A program made the position numbers and the translations under genes. The notes under the pieces are model-generated. The model ran no database searches. It was not told where the DNA came from and worked only from the letters and a program-made list of their open reading frames with translations. From Planctomycetota bacterium (GTDB lineage Bacteria > Planctomycetota > Phycisphaerae > WQYP01), in contig JAJZNX010000196.1 of the NCBI GenBank assembly GCA_021852275.1, positions 1 through 38,172 of the forward strand: DNA of 38,172 bases, written 5' to 3'. Within the stretch, counting starts at the first letter, position 1. Every line of letters starts with the position of its first letter. This document shows positions 1 through 8,475 of the stretch, in pieces.

Positions 1-1
1 A

Positions 2-268
2 CCAGGGCATTTTCGGGAAGGCCAAGCCGCACCGCCGACCGGACCGGCCACCAAAAGTACGCTCTTTACGCTGTTGCTGTGTGTACTGCTTGGCTACCTT
101 GGGGTGCACCGATTTTACGCCGGCAGGTTTCTCAGCGGTGCGATCATGTTGGTGCTGACGCTGACACTTTATGGTGCGTTTATCACGGTGCTGTGGTGGC
201 TTGTGGACTTGCTTATGATTGTAACAGGGCAGTTCCACGACGGCTGCGGCAACAAAATGCGCTGGTAA
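2..268 (+). CDS. TM2-domain membrane protein, 5' truncated by window edge
   Basis: The reading frame is open from base 2, so the true start lies outside the window; the ORF track begins only at an internal TTG at 74. The visible part has the TM2 signature: a first hydrophobic segment running into GYLGVHRFYAGRF, then a second segment (IMLVLTLTLYGAFITVLWWLVDLLMIV). TM2 proteins are small membrane proteins with two helices joined by a short HRFYxG turn; their biochemical role in bacteria is generally unknown. The residues before the first helix are rich in Pro, Ala and Thr, as is common for the cytoplasmic tail of this family. Family assignment is firm; function is not. Confidence 0.8.
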   Translation, partial: PGHFREGQAAPPTGPATKSTLFTLLLCVLLGYLGVHRFYAGRFLSGAIMLVLTLTLYGAFITVLWWLVDLLMIVTGQFHDGCGNKMRW

Positions 269-285
269 TGCGGGCTATTGGCCAA

Positions 286-358
<73 letters not shown>

Positions 359-546
359 AGGGTTACCTAAGACCGTAGTGCAAGTGCCGTTGCCAAGCGT
401 CAAAGATGCTTGCGTCACCTGTGCATGGGCAGTTTGTAGCCGGAGTGGGCGTTAGATGCAACCATGCGGCGGTTATAGCTTTCCGGCAGGCTTGTGATAA
501 TTCCGGTCTTGGATTACAAAATAGGCTGCACAGGCGGTCGATTCGG

Positions 547-635
547 GGTTGCCAAGCCTATTGCTTGCCCAGGTGCAAGTGTGGATGTCCAGGCAACCGC
601 GGAAGATACTCTGAGGATTGGGCTTCAGGGTTGCC
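547..635 (+). promoter_or_regulatory. Leader with competing stems upstream of the HNH gene
   Basis: The 306 bases between the tRNA and the HNH gene hold no convincing gene. Within them GGTTGCC (547-553) can pair with GGCAACC (592-598), enclosing an inner hairpin CTTGC/GCAAG (564-568 with 575-579). A second GGTTGCC (629-635) can pair with the same GGCAACC, so the two structures exclude each other. The second copy ends about 20 bases before the ribosome binding site. This resembles an attenuator or switch, but it matches no riboswitch class I recognise and may be chance. Confidence 0.3.
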
Positions 636-664
636 AGCGGCGACGGCTGCCACGGAGCGTTTAG

Positions 665-1300
665 ATGTCAGAATCGCTGTCATCTTCGGGTCTATCCTGT
701 AATGTACTGGTGTTGAACCGGCTATACATGCCCATTCGCGTAACCAGCGCAAGGCGGGCGTTTGCCATGCTCATCAAAGAGATGGCGGAAGTTATTTCGG
801 TGGAAAATAACTGCTACCTTGCCTACAGCATTGAAGGTTGGCTGGAAATTTCCTTGCTCAAGGCTCAATACGAACGCGAGTCTCATGATTTTGTACGCAC
901 CGTAAGGTATGAAATTGCGGTACCCCGAATTATTCGTCTGCTCGGCTATGACCGGCTGCCCAAGCAGGATGTTAAACTTACGCGGCGCAACATCTATGCA
1001 CGGGATAATTCGCTGTGCCAATACTGCGGCAAAAAATTTACCACCAATGAACTATCATTGGATCACGTGATACCCAGATCGCGGGGCGGCAAGACTACGT
1101 GGGAAAATCTGGTGTGCGCGTGCGTATATTGCAATGCGAAAAAGGGCGGGCGTACGCCGGCGCAAGCCTCGATGCACTTAAGCCGCACGCCACAAAAGCC
1201 GAAGCGCAACCCGGTTATTAACATTCGGTTGGGGTCCGACAAATATTCTTCCTGGAAGCATTTTCTGGACCACGCCTATTGGAATGTGGAACTGAAATAG
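665..1300 (+). CDS. HNH endonuclease domain protein
   Basis: A 211-residue protein with a C-terminal HNH nuclease domain. Zinc-binding pairs are visible as CQYC (118-121) and CVYC (153-156), and the catalytic core is LDHVIPRSRGG (from about 132) followed by WENLV and CNAKK. This is the McrA-like layout in which DH supplies the general base and a metal ligand. The N-terminal ~100 residues (VLVLNRLYMPIRV...) match the conserved lead-in of a widespread stand-alone HNH family in Planctomycetota, Bacteroidota and others. The ATG at 665 follows a GGAG-like site. The biological role is not established; the methyltransferase downstream makes a restriction link conceivable but unproven, because this family often stands alone. 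Confidence 0.85.
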   Translation: MSESLSSSGLSCNVLVLNRLYMPIRVTSARRAFAMLIKEMAEVISVENNCYLAYSIEGWLEISLLKAQYERESHDFVRTVRYEIAVPRIIRLLGYDRLPKQDVKLTRRNIYARDNSLCQYCGKKFTTNELSLDHVIPRSRGGKTTWENLVCACVYCNAKKGGRTPAQASMHLSRTPQKPKRNPVINIRLGSDKYSSWKHFLDHAYWNVELK

Positions 1301-1397
1301 ACTTAAGCTAAAGTTTAAGGCCGGTATGATACCCGCCAGTGCGGTTGTGCAACGCGGATCAAGGCCAGGTTCGCCGATGATCGAATGACTGGAAAAG

Positions 1398-2249
1398 ATG
1401 GACTTGAAGCTTCTTGCCGAGTCAGAGGATGGTGGTTACCAACCCATTGCAGGCAACCGCAGCTGCGGATTGTACTGCAATGATTGTCGGATTGTTCTGC
1501 AGAACTCCAGACCCTGCAGCGTCGATTTTATTTATATTGATCCACCTTATTATACCAAGCGCAAGTTCCATGGCCGGGGGCGGCAGGAAGTAACTCGGCC
1601 CGGGGCTTTGCACTTTGACGACCGCTGGAAGGGCGGGCATGTTGCCTATTTGGAATTTCTAGAGCAGCGGGTGCGACTGATGCATGGTGTGCTTCGATCG
1701 GAGGGGGTACTGCTGGTGCATCTGGATTGGCATATCGTACATTATGTGAAGGTAATGTTGGATCAGATTTTTGGTATTGACAGGCTGATCAACGAGTTGA
1801 TCTGGCATTACCAGACCGGCGGAGCTTCCAGGCGGCACTTTTCGCGTAAGCACGATACTATTTTAGTGTATGGGCGGGGCGATACTTATTATTTTAACGC
1901 TTCTGTTGTGGCTGCGCCGCGCAGCTCCAAGGCTCTGCACCGAGCCAGATGGTCAAAAGGGGCCCGGATATCGAGGCAGCATACGCACAAAAATCCTGAT
2001 GATGTGATTACCATACCGGCGCTGAACCCGATGGCGGGAGAACGTACAGGATTTCCGACACAAAAGCCGCTGGCGTTGCTGGAGCTTTTGATTTCAGCTT
2101 TTTGCCCGCCGGAAGGAGTGGTTGCAGATTATTTTTGCGGATCGGGCACGACTCTGACGGCAGCCAGGCGGCTGGGACGATTCTATACCGGCTGCGATAT
2201 ATCCGCAGCGGCGGTGCGGATGGTCCGTAAAAGGTTACGCGAAAATTAA
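1398..2249 (+). CDS. DNA methyltransferase, N6-adenine/N4-cytosine type (beta class)
   Basis: A 283-residue methyltransferase that would transfer a methyl group from S-adenosylmethionine to an exocyclic amino group in DNA. The catalytic motif IV, DPPY, is at residues 48-51 (DFIYIDPPYYTK), and the SAM-binding motif I, FCGSGTT, is near the C-terminus (about 246-252) after FPTQKPLALLE. Catalytic motif before SAM motif is the beta-class order (pfam N6_N4_Mtase). No separate target-recognition domain is obvious, but the middle section (LIWHYQTGG...) is typical. The start follows GGAAAAG. No restriction gene adjoins except possibly the HNH gene 97 bases upstream, so this may be an orphan regulatory methylase or half of an unusual restriction pair. 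It converges with the Rrf2 gene. Confidence 0.88.
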   Translation: MDLKLLAESEDGGYQPIAGNRSCGLYCNDCRIVLQNSRPCSVDFIYIDPPYYTKRKFHGRGRQEVTRPGALHFDDRWKGGHVAYLEFLEQRVRLMHGVLRSEGVLLVHLDWHIVHYVKVMLDQIFGIDRLINELIWHYQTGGASRRHFSRKHDTILVYGRGDTYYFNASVVAAPRSSKALHRARWSKGARISRQHTHKNPDDVITIPALNPMAGERTGFPTQKPLALLELLISAFCPPEGVVADYFCGSGTTLTAARRLGRFYTGCDISAAAVRMVRKRLREN

Positions 2250-2279
2250 AGAGCAGCAGCCGGCCGGGAATGAGTGGTG

Positions 2280-2795
2280 TCAAGGCTGGCGCCTGGCCCC
2301 AAACCGTTTGGTGGGCTGAATTCGGCGGGTCAGCTTGCGCCGGGCAGGCGGGTGGTGGGAACCGTTTGGCGGGCAAAGCATGGCGCTGCGGTAGTTGTCG
2401 CGGCTATCTAAAAGATCCGCGACTGTGGCATTTTTGAGCGCCGTTTCAACACCGGCAATGGCATCATCAAGCCTGCGATGGAGCGGACAAATATCCTGTC
2501 CGTGCCAGGCTAAAGCCAGAGGACATGATTCAATGCGGCGAATGGGATCAATCACCTGAATGACATCGTAAAGACTAAGATCATGTGGATCCCGATTCAG
2601 TACAGAGCCACCATGGAGGCCACGGCGAGATTTTACCAGATTGGCGCGGCTTAATATCTGGACAATTTTAGCCAGATAACCTGCGGGTACGAGTGTAGCC
2701 TCGGCAATTTGAGAGTTGGTAGCCGGCTGATTGCCGCGAGCAGCCAGGAAGACAATCACGCGGAGCGCATATTCACTCGTTTGGCCAAAAAGCAT
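2280..2795 (-). CDS. Rrf2-family transcriptional regulator
   Basis: A 171-residue winged-helix regulator. The N-terminus MLFGQTSEYALRVIVFLA is the Rrf2 signature, followed by the recognition helix region (SQIAEATLVPAGYLAKIVQILSRANLV) and the wing (SRRGLHGG). The sensor part holds ESCPL and ICPLHRR, two Cys 13 residues apart, with a further Cys in AMLCPP; Rrf2 proteins such as IscR and NsrR bind Fe-S clusters through Cys here, though the spacing is not classic. The C-terminal ~30 residues are a basic tail (RRKLTRRIQPTKRFGARR) not usual for the family. The start has AAGGAA upstream. It is divergent from cydAB with 158 bases between, which suggests it controls the oxidase in response to oxygen, NO or cluster status (inference). 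Confidence 0.88.
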   Translation of the reverse strand: MLFGQTSEYALRVIVFLAARGNQPATNSQIAEATLVPAGYLAKIVQILSRANLVKSRRGLHGGSVLNRDPHDLSLYDVIQVIDPIRRIESCPLALAWHGQDICPLHRRLDDAIAGVETALKNATVADLLDSRDNYRSAMLCPPNGSHHPPARRKLTRRIQPTKRFGARRQP

Positions 2796-2824
2796 AGGAA
2801 TTCCTTAATTTTAAAAAGCACACC

Positions 2825-2853
2825 TTGCTATCCGCATATCCAATAACTAGGAT
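2825..2853 (+). promoter_or_regulatory. Possible promoter for cydAB
   Basis: TTGCTA (2825-2830) and TAGGAT (2848-2853) are spaced by 17 bases in the Rrf2-cydA intergenic region, each matching 4 of 6 sigma-70 consensus bases. The match is weak. No clear Rrf2 operator could be identified by eye. Confidence 0.25.
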
Positions 2854-2953
2854 TGTAAGGGCGAAGGCGGCTGGACGCCACCTGTTTGAGGAGATGCACG
2901 GGCGGCGCAGTGAAATTGTTGCTACACGCTGTCGGACATAAAGAGGTTGATCC

Positions 2954-4333
2954 ATGAATACGCTGTGGCTTTCCCGCGTGCAGTTTGGTCTGACCATTTC
3001 TTTTCATTACTTATTTCCACCTTTAAGTATCGGATTGGGTGTGATGATGGTGACCATGGAGGCGATGTATCTTAAAACCCGCAATAAGGTTTATGAGAGC
3101 ATGGCTCGATTCTGGACCAAAATTTTTGCGCTCACGTTCGGCCTGGGAGTGGCCACTGGCATTGTGATGGAATTTGAGTTTGGTACCAACTGGGCGAATT
3201 ATTCCCGATTTGTAGGAGATGTATTTGGGGCCCCGCTGGCTTCGGAAGGAATTTTTGCGTTTTTTCTGGAATCGGGGTTCCTGGCCATTTTGCTGTTTGG
3301 CTGGGATCGGGTGGGGCCAAAGACGCACTTTTTCTCCACCATCATGGTGGCTTTCGGTTCCATTTTCAGTGCGTTGTGGATTAATGTTGCCAATTCCTGG
3401 ATGCAGACACCCGCCGGATTTCACCTGGTGCTGCACAATGGGGTACTGCGGGCACAAATCACAAACTTTTGGCAGGTAGTGTTTAATCCGTCCACGATGG
3501 ATCGGCTGGTGCATGTGCTGCTGGGGGCACTGCTGTCCGGGGCATTTCTGGTTCTGAGCGTAGGGGCGTATTATGTACTTAAACGTCGCCACGAGGATTT
3601 TGGCCGACGTTGCGTCAAAATGGCCTTGATCTTGGCGGTTGTTGGAGCGGTAGCGCAACTGGTATCAGGCGATTTTAACGCCAAGATGGTGGGAAAATAT
3701 CAACCGGCAAAACTGGCCGCATTTGAAGGACATTTTCCTGCGGACGCTCCGGCAGGCATGAGTCCTTTCGGCTGGGTGGACAGCAAAACTCAGACGGTAT
3801 ACGGCCCCAGGATACCGGGCATGCTCAGTTGGCTGATGTACTACAACACCAAAGCACCGGTTATCGGCCTGGATCATTTTCCTCCGGCGCTGCGGCCACC
3901 CGTGAATCCGGTATTTCAATCGTATCATGCGATGGTGGCCATTGGAATGGCTCTTATTCTGATCAGCCTGCTGGGCATTTTTTACTGGTGGCGGGGAACG
4001 CTGTTTCAAAAACGCTGGCTGCTGTGGATATTTGTAGTTTCCGTGGTTGGGCCGGAACTGGCCAATGAATTGGGCTGGTTTTCCGCAGAGGTGGGACGGC
4101 AACCCTGGATCGTATATGGCATTATGAAGACTTCGCAGGCGGTATCGCCGGATGTAGCTGCCGGAGAAGTACTTGCGTCCATCATTATGTTTGGGATTAT
4201 GTACGTGTTATTGGGATCGCTGTTCATATTTTTGATGAACCGCAAGATTCAGCAGGGGCCGGAAGAAGCAGCGGCCGTGCAGCCGCCGATACCTCCGCAT
4301 GTTGTTGAGGGGCACGGTCGGTTGAATGCGTAA
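2954..4333 (+). CDS. cydA: Cytochrome bd ubiquinol oxidase subunit I
   Basis: Subunit I of the bd quinol oxidase, which oxidises quinol and reduces O2 to water without pumping protons, in the cytoplasmic membrane. The 459-residue protein starts [21 protein letters not shown] with the expected haem-ligand His at 18. Other expected positions are visible: Glu98 and Glu106 ([12 protein letters not shown]), His187 (DRLVHVLL) and the likely b558 ligand Met327 (SYHAMVA). The quinol-binding loop has [18 protein letters not shown], and [13 protein letters not shown] is a family hallmark. At 459 residues it has the short Q-loop form, shorter than E. coli CydA (522). Its RBS is AGAGG. cydB follows 42 bases later. 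The divergent Rrf2 gene is the likely regulator. Confidence 0.98.
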   Translation: MNTLWLSRVQFGLTISFHYLFPPLSIGLGVMMVTMEAMYLKTRNKVYESMARFWTKIFALTFGLGVATGIVMEFEFGTNWANYSRFVGDVFGAPLASEGIFAFFLESGFLAILLFGWDRVGPKTHFFSTIMVAFGSIFSALWINVANSWMQTPAGFHLVLHNGVLRAQITNFWQVVFNPSTMDRLVHVLLGALLSGAFLVLSVGAYYVLKRRHEDFGRRCVKMALILAVVGAVAQLVSGDFNAKMVGKYQPAKLAAFEGHFPADAPAGMSPFGWVDSKTQTVYGPRIPGMLSWLMYYNTKAPVIGLDHFPPALRPPVNPVFQSYHAMVAIGMALILISLLGIFYWWRGTLFQKRWLLWIFVVSVVGPELANELGWFSAEVGRQPWIVYGIMKTSQAVSPDVAAGEVLASIIMFGIMYVLLGSLFIFLMNRKIQQGPEEAAAVQPPIPPHVVEGHGRLNA

Positions 4334-4375
4334 CACGGCTGGTGGGGCTGGCAACAAAGTTAAGGTATCAGTATT

Positions 4376-5398
4376 ATGCATCATGAATTGAATGTAGTCT
4401 GGTTTGTGCTTCTGGGCATTTTATTCGCCGGTTACGCCATTCTCGATGGTTTCGATTTTGGCGTAGGCATGTTGCACCTGCTGGTGAAGGATGATGCCGA
4501 GCGACGTTTGCTGCTGAACTCCATCGGTCCGGTATGGGACGGCAATGAAGTATGGCTGGTAACTGGTGGAGGGGCCATGTTTGCGGCATTTCCAAATGTC
4601 TACGCCAGCCTGTTTTCAGGCTTTTATCCAGTGTTCATGCTGCTGTTGCTGGCTTTGATTTTTCGCGGGGTATCCATTGAGTTTCGGTCCAGGGAACCGA
4701 TGCGCTGGTGGCGCAATTTATGGGACACCAATTTCTTTATCGGCAGTATTTTGGCGGCACTGCTCCTGGGGGCTTTCGCCGGCAATATGGCATACGGTGT
4801 CGCATTAAATTCCCACGGGAACTATATTGGAGGATTCTGGGCGCTGTTGAACCCATACGCGCTGCTCGTGGGCATCACGACAGTGGCACTGTTTATGATG
4901 CACGGCTCGATTTATCTGGTTATGAAGACAGAAGGGGATTTGCACGACCGCCTGCGCGGTTGGGTGAATAATTCGATCATCTTCTTCATTATCTGCTATG
5001 CCACGACCACCATGGCCACATTGTTGTACGACCGGCATCTTACCAGTGAAATACGCAAACATCCGGTGTTTTTTATCGTGGCTATTTTGAATATGCTGGC
5101 AATTGCCAATATCCCGCGAGAGATATTTCACAAGCGAGATTTTCGGGCATTTTTATCCAGTTGCTTTTCAATTGTGGCACTCTTGTCACTTCTGGCCATC
5201 GGCTTGTTTCCCAATATCGTGTACGCCCGCAATAATCCGGCCAACAGCCTGACTATTTACAACGCATCGTCATCGCCCTATACGCTCAAAATTATGTGCA
5301 TCATCGCGCTGATTGGCATGCCCATTGTGCTGGCCTATACCACTTACGTGTATTGGTTATTTCGCGGTAAGGTGCGAATGGATGGGCATAGTTATTAA
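4376..5398 (+). CDS. cydB: Cytochrome bd ubiquinol oxidase subunit II
   Basis: Subunit II, partner of CydA, with about eight membrane segments and no catalytic haem of its own in most family members. The 340-residue protein has the typical start (LNVVWFVLLGILFAGYAILDGFDFGVG) and the following PVWDGNEVWLVTGGGAMFAAFP motif, both hallmarks of CydB. Length is normal. It is 42 bases downstream of cydA and surely cotranscribed. No cydX-like small ORF or cydDC exporter genes follow; the next gene is an HtrA protease behind its own candidate promoter. A perfect odd palindrome, AATGATC-T-GATCATT (5397-5411), overlaps the stop codon. Confidence 0.98.
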   Translation: MHHELNVVWFVLLGILFAGYAILDGFDFGVGMLHLLVKDDAERRLLLNSIGPVWDGNEVWLVTGGGAMFAAFPNVYASLFSGFYPVFMLLLLALIFRGVSIEFRSREPMRWWRNLWDTNFFIGSILAALLLGAFAGNMAYGVALNSHGNYIGGFWALLNPYALLVGITTVALFMMHGSIYLVMKTEGDLHDRLRGWVNNSIIFFIICYATTTMATLLYDRHLTSEIRKHPVFFIVAILNMLAIANIPREIFHKRDFRAFLSSCFSIVALLSLLAIGLFPNIVYARNNPANSLTIYNASSSPYTLKIMCIIALIGMPIVLAYTTYVYWLFRGKVRMDGHSY

Positions 5399-5490
5399 TG
5401 ATCTGATCATTCTCTGCGCAATAACTCAGCATAAGTAAAGTTTTGGTCTTAGGGGCTGTCAACAACTACCGGAGTCATTGCATCCCTAAT

Positions 5491-5521
5491 TTGACTCTGC
5501 CAGCCTGTTGCGACCTATACT
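5491..5521 (+). promoter_or_regulatory. Candidate sigma-70 promoter for the first HtrA gene
   Basis: TTGACT (5491-5496) and TATACT (5516-5521) each match 5 of 6 consensus bases, but the spacer is 19 bases, longer than optimal. The predicted transcript would begin near 5528, which favours the downstream GTG start at 5607 over the TTG at 5538 given in the ORF track. Confidence 0.4.
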
Positions 5522-5606
5522 TTAAGCAGTAAGCAGGTTGGAACCAGTACCGGTCTCAGCCGTGCTTTTCGGATTGTGGCTGAAATGGCAACAGGAAAGG
5601 CGTTTT

Positions 5607-6644
5607 GTGATAAGACCAGTAAGTCAATGTAATAAACAGGAGCAGCCGGACGGCGGTGAATCCGTTGAAACGGCAGATCGGAAATTCGCCGCTACCGATG
5701 ACGATCCGATGGATGCCTATTCTCAGGCGGTAACGCGAGCGGTTGAGACAGTTGGGCCAAGCGTGGTGAAACTTGAAGTAACCTACGGTGAACAGATCAA
5801 TGGCGATGGCCGCGCGGGGCGCGGCAGCGGGTCAGGATTCGCCTTGACACCGGATGGTTTTATTCTAACCAACAGCCATGTGGTGCATGGGGCCGAATCG
5901 CTGCGGGTTTTGACCGCGGATGGCCAGAATGTATCGGCCCGTTTGATCGGTGATGATCCGCATACCGATCTGGCGGTGATTCGTGTGGAAGCCGACGATC
6001 TGCCCACAGCCGAACTCGGCGATTCTTCCCGGCTGAAAGTGGGCCAACTGGCCATTGCGATCGGCAGTCCGCTGGGCTTTGGAGGCACGGTAACCGCTGG
6101 TGTGGTCAGCGCGTTGGGGCGATCCTTTCGAGCAGTGTCCGGCCGGCTCATTGAAAATGTGATTCAAACTGACGCTGCGCTGAACCCCGGTAATTCCGGC
6201 GGCCCCCTGGTGTCGGGGAGAGGTGCGATAATCGGTGTAAATACCGCCGTTCTTTTGCCCGGCCAGGGACTATGCTTTGCCATTTCCTCCAACACCGCCC
6301 GGTATGTGGCATCGCATCTGATACGTGACGGCAGGGTGATACGAAGTTATATTGGCGTGACAGGGCGAAATGCGCCTATTCCGCGGCGGCTGGCACGCTT
6401 TTATAAGCTGCCGGTTGAAACTGGTGTTTTGGTGGCGACGGTGGAAGAAGCCAGTCCGGCGGATCAGGCCGGTTTGATACCATCGGATGTTATCATAGCC
6501 ATGGCCGGGCGAACTATCGCCGCGATTGATGATCTTCATCGCGTACTCACGGAGGACTTAATCTCGCGGCCTACGGGGATGGTGATCTTGCGCAGTTATG
6601 AGAGGGTGGATCTGCTTATTGAGCCGACAGCCATGCGGGAATAA
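5607..6644 (+). CDS. HtrA/DegP-like S1C serine protease without evident signal peptide
   Basis: Trypsin-fold protease with a complete triad, numbered from the GTG start: His91 (TNSHVVHG), Asp121 (HTDLAVI) and Ser197 (NPGNSGGPL). A single PDZ domain follows (GVLVATVEEASPADQAGLIPSDVIIAMAGRTI). The GTG at 5607 was chosen because AGGAAAGG sits 6 bases upstream; the longer ORF starts at a TTG without a clear site. No signal peptide or membrane segment precedes the protease domain, so it may work in the cytoplasm, or export could rest on the longer start (SAVLFGLWLKW is only weakly hydrophobic). HtrA proteins degrade or refold damaged proteins, with PDZ domains reading exposed C-termini. It lies 139 bases upstream of a second HtrA gene. 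Confidence 0.9.
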   Translation: MIRPVSQCNKQEQPDGGESVETADRKFAATDDDPMDAYSQAVTRAVETVGPSVVKLEVTYGEQINGDGRAGRGSGSGFALTPDGFILTNSHVVHGAESLRVLTADGQNVSARLIGDDPHTDLAVIRVEADDLPTAELGDSSRLKVGQLAIAIGSPLGFGGTVTAGVVSALGRSFRAVSGRLIENVIQTDAALNPGNSGGPLVSGRGAIIGVNTAVLLPGQGLCFAISSNTARYVASHLIRDGRVIRSYIGVTGRNAPIPRRLARFYKLPVETGVLVATVEEASPADQAGLIPSDVIIAMAGRTIAAIDDLHRVLTEDLISRPTGMVILRSYERVDLLIEPTAMRE

Positions 6645-6783
6645 GTGCATCGCACGCCGGGCAAAGCCGCATAAGGGGCCGTGCAGAAATAAATTCATAT
6701 TTTATGGCGCAGGAGTTTTAGCCGCCGGCGAGGCGCAAGCGACATGCATACCCTGGCAATGGGTCTGTAAGGAGCGAAGAGCG

Positions 6784-8256
6784 ATGCCCCGCGGCCAAAA
6801 AGAACCAGCCAGAATGTGTGAAGTTATTTCTGCGCGGCCCCTAACCCCCGCCACTGGCCTTTTTCGGATCCTTGCGGTATTTATTGTCGGGGCCGCGTGG
6901 GCCGTTATTTGGAGTGCAAACGTGAAAAAAGTCATGGTTCTGTCAGTTGTGCTGCTGCTGACGGCAATGTTTTCCTGGGCCGCGGGTCGCCAGGCATGGA
7001 ATCCGAGACCCAACACGGTTAATCTGCGCGACACGCTGATTGTGCAAGTGGTCAAACGACGAGGCCCTGCGGTAGTCAGCATTACGGCAAAACGGTTGGT
7101 AAGGCAGCGGGTAAATCCATTTCCCAACAATTTTTTCTGGCGGCAGTTTAATGTGGGGCCGGTGGTGCAGGTGCCGGCTGATTTTCTTGGCAGCGGATTT
7201 ATTATCCAACATGATGGCTACGTGATTACCAACAACCATGTGGTGGATCAGGCCCAGGAAATTCATGTTACGCTGGCGAACGGAAAAAGGCTTTCCGCAC
7301 ATGTCGTCGGCAGTGATCCGAGAGCGGATCTTGCCGTTTTAAAAATCGACGGTAAAGGCCCATTTCCCACCATTCCCCTGGGGTTGTCGTCCAATTTAAT
7401 GATCGGTGAACCGACCATTGCGATCGGCAACCCGTTTGGCTATTCGCAAAGTGTGAGTTCAGGCATTGTGTCGGCTATTCATCGGCAAATCATGGAACCC
7501 AATAATCCCAAGCCGCTGACCAATCTCATTCAGACGGACGCGGCGATTAATCCGGGCAATTCCGGCGGTCCATTACTTAATATCTATGGTCAGGTCATCG
7601 GCATCAATACCGCTATTCGCGGGAATGCTCAAAATATCGGCTTTGCCATTGGAGTGGACCGCCTTTCAACCTTGATTCCGCGTTTGATGAATCCGGCTAC
7701 GGTGAACAAAATTGATATACCTGTGCACCTGGCAGCCATCCGTACCATGACCGGCCCGGATGACATGCATCAAAAAATAGTGGTGGCGGGAACGCCAGGT
7801 CCTGCAGTGCAAAGCATTGACAACTACCGCACACCCACACTGATGGATGCTTATGCGGCCCTGCTGAAAGTAACGCTGGCACAAAAGGATGTAACCGTAA
7901 AATTCCGCAATGGCATGGTGCGTGAATATCGCGTCAAGCCAGCGCCTCCGCCGGCGGTGGTACTCGCCTCGGAAAAGATATTAGGAATGGGGCTGGATCA
8001 GGTAACACCGGCACTGGCTAAAACATATCATCTGGTCGCCCAAAGCGGCCTGTTGGTTACACAAATCAATCCAGGCTCGGTGGCGGCGAAAGCTGGAATA
8101 AAGCCGGGTGACGTAGTCGTGCAGATCGGCCCATATCGCGTGCGAACCTTAAACGACTTGGCTGCTCTGCTGCCGTATATGCCCAAAGCTAAAGTGGTAC
8201 GCATTGTGGTGGTGCGTAAAGGTAGATTCGGCGTCGGCTACCTGCGATTTCCATAA
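6784..8256 (+). CDS. HtrA/DegP-like serine protease, membrane-anchored or exported
   Basis: Second S1C protease of the pair. Numbered from ATG 6784, the triad is His152 (TNNHVVDQ), Asp182 (RADLAVLK) and Ser260 (NPGNSGGPL). A degenerate first PDZ region follows (FAIGVDRLSTLIPRL to about 390), then a good second PDZ (SGLLVTQINPGSVAAKAGIKPGDVVVQIG). ATG 6784 has AAGGAG 9 bases upstream and gives two hydrophobic segments. An alternative GTG at 6922, with GGAG 7 bases upstream, would give a textbook signal peptide (VKKVMVLSVVLLLTAMFSWAAG). Either way the protease domain should lie outside the cytoplasmic membrane. The ORF-track start at 6598 overlaps the previous gene and is unlikely. Confidence 0.9.
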   Translation: MPRGQKEPARMCEVISARPLTPATGLFRILAVFIVGAAWAVIWSANVKKVMVLSVVLLLTAMFSWAAGRQAWNPRPNTVNLRDTLIVQVVKRRGPAVVSITAKRLVRQRVNPFPNNFFWRQFNVGPVVQVPADFLGSGFIIQHDGYVITNNHVVDQAQEIHVTLANGKRLSAHVVGSDPRADLAVLKIDGKGPFPTIPLGLSSNLMIGEPTIAIGNPFGYSQSVSSGIVSAIHRQIMEPNNPKPLTNLIQTDAAINPGNSGGPLLNIYGQVIGINTAIRGNAQNIGFAIGVDRLSTLIPRLMNPATVNKIDIPVHLAAIRTMTGPDDMHQKIVVAGTPGPAVQSIDNYRTPTLMDAYAALLKVTLAQKDVTVKFRNGMVREYRVKPAPPPAVVLASEKILGMGLDQVTPALAKTYHLVAQSGLLVTQINPGSVAAKAGIKPGDVVVQIGPYRVRTLNDLAALLPYMPKAKVVRIVVVRKGRFGVGYLRFP

Positions 8257-8416
8257 GCGCAGCGCCGCCGCCCCGGGAAGTGCGTGGGCAGAGTAGCCTG
8301 CATTTATTTTGTTCGCCTGGCGAAAAAACATGCCTGGCAATGGGCTGTTTTTTCTGCTTGCCGGTTTTTGTCTGAGCGTGCGGCTGTGCCCTAAGGGAGT
8401 GCAGTCCGACCTTGCT

Positions 8417-8451
8417 AAAAGGGGCGGCAAGCTATCAACTTGTCGCCCCTT
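8417..8451 (-). terminator. Probable terminator hairpin between convergent genes
   Basis: A 13-bp stem, AAGGGGCGGCAAG (8419-8431) with CTTGTCGCCCCTT (8439-8451), contains one G-T pair and a 7-base loop. It lies between the HtrA stop and the stop of the minus-strand coiled-coil gene. On the minus strand it is followed by a short T run (complement of AAAA at 8417-8420). It could serve both directions. Confidence 0.6.
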
Positions 8452-8475
8452 GCAGGTCTTCATCGTAACATCAGG

